This document shows positions 1-7,354 of a stretch of 64,000 nucleotides of DNA, piece after piece. Both the position numbers and the translations under genes were made by a program. Below the pieces are notes generated by a model, which was not told the DNA's origin, did not search any database, and saw only the letters and a list, made by a program, of their open reading frames with translations. This DNA is from Calothrix sp. NIES-2098. GTDB lineage: Bacteria > Cyanobacteriota > Cyanobacteriia > Cyanobacteriales > Nostocaceae. The stretch's first letter is position 1; every line of letters starts with the position of its first letter. Location: assembly GCA_002368175.1 (NCBI GenBank), contig AP018172.1, positions 7,133,001 to 7,197,000 of the forward strand, given 5' to 3'.

Positions 1-2
1 TT

Positions 3-1580
3 CCTGATGCTGATATTGACCGCTACACCCTACAAACAGACATCAAAGCCACCCGACCAGCTGCGCCTCAACAGTTACCAAATCCTCAGCCAAAACCCGT
101 AGTTACTACAGAACAAAGGCAAGTATTGATTGCTGCACGGGAGTTAGATTACAGTGCTGTACCGCAGCAGGCGCAGACTTGGGTGAACCGCCATCTAATT
201 TATACTCACGGTTTTGGTTTCACCCTTAGTCCTGTAAATACAGTGGCATCAGGTGGATTACCTGAGTATTTTGTCAAAGATATTAGCGGCGATAGCAGCG
301 CCCTCACCACCTCCAGTCAAACCATTCGCGACAGTATTCCTATTGGTCAGCCTCGGATTTATTACGGTGAAATTGCTAATAACTATGTAATGACTGGTAC
401 AAGAGTTAGAGAACTCGACTATCCCAGTGGTAGCGACAACGTTTACAACACCTATGATGGACGAGGTGGAATTACCATTGGTGCAACCTGGCGCAAATGG
501 CTATTTACCATATATTTGAAAGATTGGCAGATGGCGCTGACAAGGGATTTTTTACCAGATACAAAAGTTTTGTTGCGACGAAATGTAAAGCAACGGATTC
601 GAGCGATCGCACCTTTTTTACAATATGACAGCGACCCCTATTTAGTTGTCGCTAATGCCAATCTTGACAATAACAATCAAGACTTCTCAACAACTCAAAA
701 TTATCTTTACTGGATTGTTGATGCCTACACGACGAGTCATCACTATCCCTACTCAGACACCGACAAGGATGGCATTAACTATATTCGTAATTCCGTCAAA
801 GTTGTAATAGATGCTTATAACGGCACTGTTAACTTTTACGTTGCCGATGCTAATGACCCGATAATTGCTACTTGGCAAAAAATCTTCCCTAAACTATTGA
901 AACCGTTGAGTGCGATGCCTGCAACTCTTAGCAGCCATATCCGCTATCCGGTAGATTTTTTCAAGATTCAATCTGAACGGTTGATGACATACCACATGAC
1001 CGATACTCAGGTATTTTATAACCGGGAAGACCAATGGCAGATCCCTAATGAAATCTATGGTAGTGAAGCCCGTCCCGTAGAGCCGTACTATTTGATTACC
1101 AGCCTACCTACAGTCTCTTTTGAAGAATTTATCCTGCTGCTACCGTATACTCCTAAACAACGGACTAATTTAATCGCTTGGTTAGCAGCGCGATCGGATG
1201 GCAGGAACTACGGTAAGTTGTTCTTATATGTCTTTCCTAAAGAACGCTTAGTTTACGGCCCAGAGCAAATTGAAGCCAGAATTAACCAAGATCCAGTCAT
1301 TTCTCAACAAATTTCTCTATGGAATCGCCAAGGTTCGAGAGCTATTCAGGGTAATCTCTTAGTGATACCAATAGAACAATCCCTGCTTTACGTCGAGCCA
1401 ATTTATTTAGAAGCTACACAAAATAGCTTACCTACTTTAGTGCGGGTAGTCGTCGCTTATGAAAACCGAATTGTGATGGCGCAAAGCCTAGAACAGGCAT
1501 TACAAGCAATCTTCCAACCACAAGTAACACCCGCACCTGCCATTATCCGTCCGGTAGAAGAAGCTTCTCCACCCAGTTAG
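3..1580 (+). CDS. UPF0182 family membrane protein, C-terminal part (5' end outside window)
   Basis: The reading frame is open from base 3, so the true start lies upstream and only about 525 C-terminal residues are seen. The sequence matches my memory of the UPF0182 (COG1615) family: large proteins, usually 900 residues or more, with N-terminal membrane segments and a big soluble domain. The conserved stretch WVNRHLIYTHGFG and the later LPYTPKQRTNLIAWLAARSD are typical. No membrane segment is visible here, so this is the soluble part. The C-terminus is proline-rich. Function is unknown for the family. Family call is firm; role is not. Confidence 0.85.
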   Translation, partial: PDADIDRYTLQTDIKATRPAAPQQLPNPQPKPVVTTEQRQVLIAARELDYSAVPQQAQTWVNRHLIYTHGFGFTLSPVNTVASGGLPEYFVKDISGDSSALTTSSQTIRDSIPIGQPRIYYGEIANNYVMTGTRVRELDYPSGSDNVYNTYDGRGGITIGATWRKWLFTIYLKDWQMALTRDFLPDTKVLLRRNVKQRIRAIAPFLQYDSDPYLVVANANLDNNNQDFSTTQNYLYWIVDAYTTSHHYPYSDTDKDGINYIRNSVKVVIDAYNGTVNFYVADANDPIIATWQKIFPKLLKPLSAMPATLSSHIRYPVDFFKIQSERLMTYHMTDTQVFYNREDQWQIPNEIYGSEARPVEPYYLITSLPTVSFEEFILLLPYTPKQRTNLIAWLAARSDGRNYGKLFLYVFPKERLVYGPEQIEARINQDPVISQQISLWNRQGSRAIQGNLLVIPIEQSLLYVEPIYLEATQNSLPTLVRVVVAYENRIVMAQSLEQALQAIFQPQVTPAPAIIRPVEEASPPS

Positions 1581-1737
1581 AAATCCAACAGCATATCTAT
1601 CAAGAAAGAAGGTAGTTAACAATATTGCTCGGTAATTCTAAAATTTGACATATAATCTTTAAAAATTCGGCTTTTAACCGTTTTTCTGAACCTAAGTTTC
1701 AGATTTTATACTTTACAAAATTTCAAAACTAGCAAAC

Positions 1738-2367
1738 ATGAAAAAGTTAATACCATTGTTACTCAGTGCGGCTTTAGTTAGTAACACTGTTGCTTGTACT
1801 AAGTCAGACAAGCAAATTTCCAATAATGTTAATTCTACTCAAACTAGCAATACTCAAAATTCGCCAGTATCTATACCAGCAGGCACAAACTTAGATACAG
1901 TTCTTCAAAAAGAAATATCTACTGGCAAAAATACTAATAATGAAAGCTTTAATCTCCGAGTCAGAAACTCTGTAAAAGGTGTAAAACCCGATTTAAAAGA
2001 TGCTGAAATTCAAGGACATTTAGAAAATGTCGTCAAAGCAGCTAAAGGGAAAAAAGCCAGTTTACGCTTAGTTTTTGATGAAATTACGTTCAGAAATGGC
2101 GAAACTTACCCGATTGATGCTGCTTTAGTAAATACTCAAATAGAAACAAAAACGAAAGGCAAATTTATTCAGAATGCTGGAATTATTTTAGGTGGAGCAG
2201 TTGCAGGTAATTTTGTTGGCAAAAAAACTAATGTGAAACATGGTGGTTTAGCCGGGGCGGCGGCGGCGACTGCTTATGTTTTATCTAGTCCAGGTGGTGA
2301 AGTAGTTCTTAAGAAAGGTACAAAAATTAATCTGAAACTTAAATCTGCTCTTGATAGTACCAAATAA
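1738..2367 (+). CDS. Exported glycine-zipper protein, probable lipoprotein
   Basis: A 209-residue protein. The N-terminus is a signal peptide (MKKLIPLLLSAALVSNTVAC) followed by a Ser/Thr/Asn-rich linker; Cys20 could be lipidated, but the lipobox TVAC is weak. The middle (about residues 45-125) is a small mixed domain containing IPAGTNLDTVL. Residues about 145-185 are Gly/Ala-rich (GIILGGAVAGNFVG, GGLAGAAAATAYVLS), a glycine-zipper membrane-inserting pattern. The C-terminus is basic. It likely sits in the envelope. The signal peptide resembles that of the BON lipoprotein at 30.5 kb. No known function recognised. Confidence 0.75.
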   Translation: MKKLIPLLLSAALVSNTVACTKSDKQISNNVNSTQTSNTQNSPVSIPAGTNLDTVLQKEISTGKNTNNESFNLRVRNSVKGVKPDLKDAEIQGHLENVVKAAKGKKASLRLVFDEITFRNGETYPIDAALVNTQIETKTKGKFIQNAGIILGGAVAGNFVGKKTNVKHGGLAGAAAATAYVLSSPGGEVVLKKGTKINLKLKSALDSTK

Positions 2368-2383
2368 AACGCATTAAAAAATG

Positions 2384-2442
2384 ACTGCTGGCATGAATTT
2401 ATTGTTGCCCTAGAAAAATTTTGTATCAAAATTGCCAGCAGT
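2384..2442. terminator. Long stem-loop downstream of the glycine-zipper gene
   Basis: Perfect 10-bp arms, ACTGCTGGCA at 2384-2393 and TGCCAGCAGT at 2433-2442, with a 39-nt AT-rich loop, begin 17 nt after the stop codon. There is no good U-tract, so it may act as an RNA-stabilising hairpin rather than a strong terminator. Confidence 0.45.
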
Positions 2443-2949
2443 TATTTAGCTATAATTCGTGCTAGTTTAAATAGATTTTCCAATTAATAAATTTTTAATA
2501 TACTGTGAAAAAATACTTATTTAGAGAGAATTTTTTCAGAAGTGCGATCGCATGAGTTTAAGTTTGTTACATTTGAGCTTGAGGTGAGATATTAAGCAGC
2601 AACAAGTATTTAGAGACTGATGGCAAAGCCGAAGCTATTCTATTGGATAAATTTGAGAGGCAAACGCCACTTATCGAGGATAATTGGATCGGGATGGGTA
2701 GCGATCGCACTTTGCTTAACAGGATGCGAGCAAGCGTTGGAGTATTTGCCACCCTTACCAAGAATTGAAATCCCATCAAACCAGCCGCCAAAATCGCCAC
2801 AACTTCCCCAAACCCCCCAAACTGCGCAAATTGAGTCACAAGTTCGCCAACAAATCAACCAAGTGCGACAAAAAAATGGACTTCAACCTTTAAAAAATAA
2901 TGAAAAATTGGCGCAGGTAGCTAGAAAGTACAGTCGGCAAATGATCGAA

Positions 2950-2958
2950 AAAAACTTC
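2950..2958 (+). repeat. Target-site duplication, left copy
   Basis: AAAAACTTC directly precedes the left end of the IS4-type element and is identical to the copy at 4231-4239. Confidence 0.9.
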
Positions 2959-2978
2959 CTGAAGGGGTGACACAGAAG
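2959..2978 (+). repeat. Left terminal inverted repeat of the IS4-type element
   Basis: It starts CTGAAGGGGTGACACAG and runs up to the transposase stop codon at 2979. It pairs with the right end at 4211-4230. Confidence 0.88.
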
Positions 2979-4130
2979 TTATAAAGCAGACTGGATAAGA
3001 GTCATAGCCCGTAAACCTTGCTGAAAATAGGGTAGTTTATTGGGCTTGAGGCGCATCAATTCATAAGCTAAATCAGCCCAAAATTCCATTGCTCCTATCC
3101 ATAACTGACCATACAAACCAACCCAAAAAGCACTATGTCGGCGGTGTAATCGTCGTAATTCTTTTAAACGACCAACATATTTTTGCAGTCCCATTTGTCG
3201 GGAATTACGACCTAATAAAATAGCACAAGTATAGGCAATAGCAATCATTAAAATCAGTGCCATTAACCGTTGACCATCAGCATGAGTAGATTCGAGATTA
3301 TAGCCCCCAGTTTTGCAATCTTTAAACATCGCCTCAATGCCACTCCGTAACTTAAATGCTTTAATGGCATCTGCAAAACTATCAAGGTTAGTTAATAAAA
3401 ACCAGCCAGCAGGCTCAACAACTCTACGATATTTACGCTTGTAATATCCAGCAAGATTAAATTTACCAAAGCCTTTTTGTTTAGTCGCTTGAATCTCCGT
3501 CAAGAAGAAGGATATGCCAGGAGTTAATCCCAAAGATTGTAAGCGTTGATGTGATTGGTTTTCTTGTTGAATATAAGTACCTTGTTTTTGACGCAATACA
3601 AAGTCAATTCCCTTACTGTGTAACCAATTCGCCAGTTTTATACTGTGGAATTCTCTATCTCCCAACACCAGCATTCGATATCCCTTAAATAACTGCAACA
3701 GTGGCCGAATTAATTTTTTCTGTTCTCCCAAATTGCTACATCCTTTTTTGGGTAACAATAGCCAGTACACAGGGATTGCTCTTTTTTGTTGAATTAAACT
3801 AATTACAAATACATTTTGTGAACGCCATTGTGTTCTATCAATGGCAAATATCAGTCGCTTTTTTCCTGTTTTGAAGCTATTTTTTACCCACCGTTTGATT
3901 AGGGGAAACCACAGATATGGAATTGACAACTGGGGTAGCAGTAAAAACCTTTGGATACTGCGTCTGCGACTTTCAAATCTTATCGGTTGTGGAAATACTG
4001 TTGCTAGTTTCTCAATTGTCACAGTTTTATGAAATTGCAATAGCATCAGCAAGATTTCTAGCATCTTGTACTGCGCGGGTGTCAGTACATTTTGAAAGCA
4101 GTTTTGGTAGAATTTAGGTAACATTATCAT
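2979..4130 (-). CDS. IS4-family DDE transposase
   Basis: A 383-residue transposase that looks intact. The DDE residues can be placed: first Asp in FAIDRTQW, second Asp in VLGDREFH, and Glu in the YREK-type signature FKLRSGIEAMFKDCK, which fits Y/F-x2-R-x3-E-x6-K of IS4 transposases. It would catalyse cut-and-paste movement of the surrounding element. The start could be the first ATG or the ATG two codons later (MLPKFYQ). It lies opposite to the disrupted CAP gene, and small plus-strand ORFs inside it are shadows. Confidence 0.93.
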   Translation of the reverse strand: MIMLPKFYQNCFQNVLTPAQYKMLEILLMLLQFHKTVTIEKLATVFPQPIRFESRRRSIQRFLLLPQLSIPYLWFPLIKRWVKNSFKTGKKRLIFAIDRTQWRSQNVFVISLIQQKRAIPVYWLLLPKKGCSNLGEQKKLIRPLLQLFKGYRMLVLGDREFHSIKLANWLHSKGIDFVLRQKQGTYIQQENQSHQRLQSLGLTPGISFFLTEIQATKQKGFGKFNLAGYYKRKYRRVVEPAGWFLLTNLDSFADAIKAFKLRSGIEAMFKDCKTGGYNLESTHADGQRLMALILMIAIAYTCAILLGRNSRQMGLQKYVGRLKELRRLHRRHSAFWVGLYGQLWIGAMEFWADLAYELMRLKPNKLPYFQQGLRAMTLIQSAL

Positions 4131-4210
4131 TTGATAGGTCTTGTTGAGAATACCTGACCTATCTTTTTTTACCCCATAACGGTCATAATCTCCTATTTCT
4201 TCGGCTTCAG

Positions 4211-4230
4211 CCGCTTTGTCACCCCGTCAG
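4211..4230 (-). repeat. Right terminal inverted repeat of the IS4-type element
   Basis: Read on the minus strand it begins CTGACGGGGTGACAAAG and differs from the left end at two of the first 17 positions. Confidence 0.88.
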
Positions 4231-4239
4231 AAAAACTTC
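4231..4239 (+). repeat. Target-site duplication, right copy
   Basis: AAAAACTTC directly follows the right end of the element. One copy belongs to the original CAP gene (codons for KNF). Confidence 0.9.
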
Positions 4240-4556
4240 TTTAGCCATACGGGAATTGATGGCAGTACTCTCAGCGATCGAGTTCGTGCTGGCGGAATTA
4301 TATATTGGATGGTGGGAGAAAACTTATTTAGAAGCAAAAATGTTCCCCAGCCTGTACCAGCAGCCGTTGAGGGTTGGTTAGCAAGCCCCGGACACCGAGA
4401 GAATATTTTACGTCCAATTTTCAAGGAAACAGGTGTGGGAGTGTGGCGTCAAGGCAATACTTACATCATTACTCAGTTGTTTTTACGGGGTTAACTAAAA
4501 GCTTGCAATTGTTTCTATACTTTTTGATATATGGTTTTGGTAATTTTGCATTTTTA

Positions 4557-5000
4557 TTAGTATCTGCTACTGGGTAAAATTAGAATATCTATAATTTCGC
4601 CTAATCCTAAACCCAATACTGCTAATACAGTTAAAATTAAAAAAGAATCTAGTTTTCTAAAGCCTGCAAACCGCATTTCCAAATCAGCTAAAAATGTTGT
4701 CGCAACTGGTATTAAGAAAAGACTAAATAGTAGCGACCATGTCGCCACTAGCGCAATTGATAAACTTAAAAATAAGATAATTACTAAGGTTTGAGAGCCA
4801 AAACGAAACAATTGCTCTAACCAAGAAATACTTTTTCTAGCTATAGCTAAAGCCACAGCAGTTATAAAACCTCCTACCAACCAAATAATATGGTGAGCAG
4901 CAAGATACCATCCTAAAAAGCTATACGCTAGCCAGAGTAGTGCTAAAGGCATCCAAGGAATTCTACTTTGAAAATTTATATTCATAATTCTAGAAATCAA
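4557..5000 (-). CDS. Conserved multi-spanning membrane protein, function unknown
   Basis: A 147-residue protein with about four to five hydrophobic segments (for example WMPLALLWLAYSFLGWYLAA, LVIILFLSLSIALVATW, FLILTVLAVLGLGLGEII) and a short basic/acidic loop (LADLEMRFAGFRKLD). No catalytic motif is seen. The first ATG is at 5000; the ATG five codons later (MNINFQ) is an equally good start. It converges on the CAP gene remnant. I do not recognise the family, but composition and frame support a real gene. Confidence 0.65.
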   Translation of the reverse strand: MISRIMNINFQSRIPWMPLALLWLAYSFLGWYLAAHHIIWLVGGFITAVALAIARKSISWLEQLFRFGSQTLVIILFLSLSIALVATWSLLFSLFLIPVATTFLADLEMRFAGFRKLDSFLILTVLAVLGLGLGEIIDILILPSSRY

Positions 5001-5688
5001 TCAAACTAAAGTTTTTCTTTTAAAGAATTACTAAAATTTTATTTTGTAAGCAAAAATAGTTTTTTATATCAGGATATTTGAATTTTAGAAAAACTTATTT
5101 TTTATAAAAAATTAGCTTTTTAGTAATTAATAAAAATTTAAAATCTGCTTTGCATTAGCTTCTATATTGTTAATAGAGGAATCCGGCTTGATTTTTGAAA
5201 AAATCTTAGTACTTGTAGGGTGGGCATTTCCCACCAACACCCTCATCTGATGGGGAATGCCATGCTACGTGGATTTCAAAAATCAAATATTAATCCTATA
5301 TTTGATTTTAAGTATTAGCTACCTGCCTATTGTATGCGGGTATATTTTAACATAAAGCTTTCTCATAGCAAGTTATATAAATTAATTTACTACTTTAGAT
5401 ATATAACTGTAATTAACAAGCAAAACTCTCGGCAGATATACGATAGCTTTTATTTTGCTAAACCTATAATTGGAGATTGACATTTTTGCATTTCATCCCA
5501 GCCAGTACAAGATTTATAAAAACCATTGTCTCTGGTTAAATAATTTTAACTAGTCGCAATAAGCATATATTTGGCATATTGGACAAATAAAAATGCCTGT
5601 TTTTATCTCAGGACTATGCATCTGTAAACCTAATTACTAGGTATTAAAAATCACAGTAGTCAAGCCATAATCATGAAAGGTAAATAAT
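5001..5688. other. AT-rich spacer without a supported gene
   Basis: 688 bp of very AT-rich DNA between divergent genes. Apart from the hairpin repeat at 5216-5276 I see no ORF, tRNA or clear promoter. It probably holds the promoters of both neighbours. Confidence 0.5.
5216..5276. repeat. Imperfect hairpin, likely dispersed palindromic repeat
   Basis: GGTGGG-CATTT-CCCACC forms a tight hairpin at about 5220-5236. The wider segment starts with GTAG and ends with CTAC, with partly complementary arms (GGTGGGCATT / AATGCCATGC). GGTGGGCA/TGCCCACC palindromes of this kind are common spacer repeats in cyanobacteria. Confidence 0.45.
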
Positions 5689-6093
5689 ATGTCTGTTGAG
5701 TTAATACTGCAAAAGAATCTGGTTGCAGATAACAATATTCATCAAGTAACGCGAAATGATGTCAAATATGAATCAGCGAAATCCAATAACTTTACCATAC
5801 CTGATGTTGCTATATCTTTAACGCCTTTGGCTTTGTTGATTAGTTGGTTAGTTTTTTTTCTCATGTTACGCAAGAGCCAAATGGGTGTAGATAATAAAAG
5901 AATTTTCATCATCAATAGTTTACATAAAGTTCCTTGTAAAAACTGTAAGTATTATGCAAATAACCATTATCTTAAGTGTGCAGTACAACCTTCTCTTGTC
6001 ATGACAGAAGAAGCTAAAGATTGTCCTGAGTACTTACCTTGTAAGAGCAAATTTTCTCCTACAAGTCTATTTGACAGAGATGATAACTCTTAG
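5689..6093 (+). CDS. Small membrane-anchored protein with a four-cysteine motif
   Basis: A 134-residue protein with a polar N-terminus, one membrane helix (about residues 42-60, ISLTPLALLISWLVFFLMLR) and a soluble domain carrying C-x2-C-x10-C-x15-C (PCKNCKYYANNHYLKC, then DCPEYLP). The spacing suggests a small metal-binding or disulfide-bonded fold. Similar short Cys-rich domains recur in cyanobacterial hypothetical proteins, as far as I recall, but I know no function. The ATG follows a purine-rich stretch (GAAAGG) at normal distance. Confidence 0.7.
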   Translation: MSVELILQKNLVADNNIHQVTRNDVKYESAKSNNFTIPDVAISLTPLALLISWLVFFLMLRKSQMGVDNKRIFIINSLHKVPCKNCKYYANNHYLKCAVQPSLVMTEEAKDCPEYLPCKSKFSPTSLFDRDDNS

Positions 6094-6301
6094 TAAATTA
6101 CTAATTTAGTTAGTAATTGCAGTTGTGGAAGCGCTTAAGCTATCTCCAGAACGATTAACTGCTTTATTTATTCTTCAATTGGCTTTTTAGCTACCTGTAA
6201 CATCCTGAATATAAAATCTTTATTGTGATTTTGCAAAAATTATTATATTGCCATTAAAATTTGGCGAGAGTTTCTGCTATATTTAGCAGCAACATTCGCA
6301 T

Positions 6302-6324
6302 CAAAAGCTAGAATCTAGCTTTTG
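6302..6324. terminator. Perfect palindrome, possible terminator
   Basis: CAAAAGCTAGA and TCTAGCTTTTG are separated by one base. It lies about 210 nt after the four-Cys gene and 86 nt before the next gene, so it could end transcription of the former. Confidence 0.4.
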
Positions 6325-6409
6325 TAGTTGTAATTGTTAGCACAAGAAAAATTTATTTTTTAATTAAGTCCCTTTTAGATAAGGGCAACTCTCAAGCAAT
6401 TTATACTTT

Positions 6410-6607
6410 ATGATTCCTACCTTAATTTTAGCTTGGATCGTATTTGCAGTATTGTGGAAAATCCTGAAGACGACCGTAAGAACTGCACTAACTATAGCTG
6501 CGATCCTTGTTTTATTACAAATAGGTTTTGGCATTACTCCTCAAGATATTTGGTCTCAGGTAATTCATTTTGCTCAAACCTTGTCCCAAATACGTACTGG
6601 CAAATAA
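6410..6607 (+). CDS. Small two-helix membrane protein
   Basis: A 65-residue protein. Its first 40 residues are almost entirely hydrophobic (MIPTLILAWIVFAVLW, then TALTIAAILVLLQIGFGI), giving two membrane helices with a short basic loop, followed by an amphipathic tail (QDIWSQVIHFAQTLSQI). Small proteins of this shape are widely conserved in cyanobacteria, but no role is assigned that I know of. A strong bidirectional hairpin follows immediately. Confidence 0.65.
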   Translation: MIPTLILAWIVFAVLWKILKTTVRTALTIAAILVLLQIGFGITPQDIWSQVIHFAQTLSQIRTGK

Positions 6608-6639
6608 GAAGGATGAAGTAAAAAAAACTTCGATCCTTC
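6608..6639. terminator. Bidirectional terminator between convergent genes
   Basis: GAAGGAT-GAAGT and ACTTC-G-ATCCTTC form a 12-bp stem with one bulged base and an A-rich loop. It sits between the small membrane protein gene and the thioesterase gene, whose 3' ends face each other. Confidence 0.65.
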
Positions 6640-6652
6640 ATTCTTTCTCAAA

Positions 6653-7153
6653 TTAATTATTGTGTAATTCCGAAAACTTTGCTAGGGCATCCTTGACACT
6701 TGTAGGTAGCTGACGCATGATCTTACCTCGCTCACGATCTAATGCTACTAAAGTCACTTTGGCAGTTAAATACAATTCTTCCCCATCGGTTGAGACAATA
6801 GCGTAATCCCAATTTATCCGCACACCAGTCACATCAGCCATGCGAGTTTTTACTAATACAGCCATACCTAATTGGATAGAACGATGGTAGCGTACAGAAA
6901 GTTCGACAACTGGTAAGTCACAGCCTAAAGCAATTAAATCAGTATATTCAATGCCAATAGATCGCAAGCATTCTAACCGCGCTTCTTCCATCCAAGCTAT
7001 ATAGGAACCGTGCCAGACAACACCTGCATAATCGGTATGGTGAGGCTGGACTCTCACAGGATAGGCAAACCAATTGTCAAATGCATGATTTATTGACCTG
7101 TCAATGGCACTAGTTGGTGGTAGTTCGGGTTGACTTGGTTTTCCTGGTGACAT
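6653..7153 (-). CDS. Acyl-CoA thioesterase, 4-hydroxybenzoyl-CoA thioesterase (YbgC/FadM) type
   Basis: A 166-residue single hot-dog domain protein. The signature HHTDYAGVVWHGSYIAWMEEAR contains the family motif with the catalytic Asp in TDYAG, and DLPVVELSVRYHRSIQLG follows as expected. It should hydrolyse a short or aromatic acyl-CoA in the cytoplasm. Cyanobacteria use one hot-dog enzyme of this class as DHNA-CoA thioesterase in phylloquinone synthesis, but this sequence does not look like that enzyme (Slr0204 type) to me, so no substrate is assigned. The N-terminal 25 residues are a polar extension. It is transcribed alone. Confidence 0.85.
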   Translation of the reverse strand: MSPGKPSQPELPPTSAIDRSINHAFDNWFAYPVRVQPHHTDYAGVVWHGSYIAWMEEARLECLRSIGIEYTDLIALGCDLPVVELSVRYHRSIQLGMAVLVKTRMADVTGVRINWDYAIVSTDGEELYLTAKVTLVALDRERGKIMRQLPTSVKDALAKFSELHNN

Positions 7154-7354
7154 CTTCTAATTTTTAGTAACTATAGATTTCTTCTTTTGAAATAACATAA
7201 AAATCTGTCACCGAGAATTGGGAGCCTTCACCCAAAAATACTATAACTTCTCATAAAAGCAAGCACAGCTATGATTTCATAGTTGTGGGGAGTGTCAAAT
7301 TGTGTAATTGACAAATTTTGCATTGACGCTGCCAAAAATAGGAGGTGTTTTATT

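Larger units (their letters stand above)
2959..4230 (-). mobile_element. Complete IS4-family insertion sequence, 1272 bp
   Basis: The ends are imperfect inverted repeats starting with CTGA (left CTGAAGGGGTGACACAG, right on the other strand CTGACGGGGTGACAAAG: 15 of 17 match). It is flanked by a 9-bp direct repeat AAAAACTTC. CTGA-type ends and 9-bp duplications are known from IS10/IS50-like members of the IS4 family. It carries one transposase gene on the minus strand that nearly fills the element. The identical target copies and intact host reading frame on both sides indicate a recent insertion. Confidence 0.93.
2620..4494 (+). pseudogene. CAP (SCP/PR1-like) domain lipoprotein gene, split by an insertion sequence
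   Basis: The 5' part (2620-2958) encodes a signal peptide with a good lipobox (LTGC), a proline-rich linker and the first CAP helix (VRQQINQVRQKNGLQPL, ARKYSRQMIEKNF). The 3' part (4240-4494) continues with FSHTGIDGSTLSDRVRAGG, the conserved GENL motif (VGENLF), WLASPGHRENIL and the last strands, the standard order of a cyanobacterial CAP domain. Removing the element plus one 9-bp target copy (1281 bp, a multiple of three) rejoins both halves in frame as a 197-residue lipoprotein. As it stands, translation enters the element and stops at 2968-2970. CAP proteins are extracytoplasmic; their role in cyanobacteria is poorly known. Confidence 0.93.

Noticed and set aside
3841..4117. Plus-strand ORFs inside the transposase gene
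   Set aside because: They are shadows of the minus-strand transposase, which has full DDE motifs.
6653..7153. Assignment of the thioesterase to phylloquinone (DHNA-CoA) synthesis
   Set aside because: The sequence does not resemble the cyanobacterial DHNA-CoA thioesterase I remember; no men genes are nearby.
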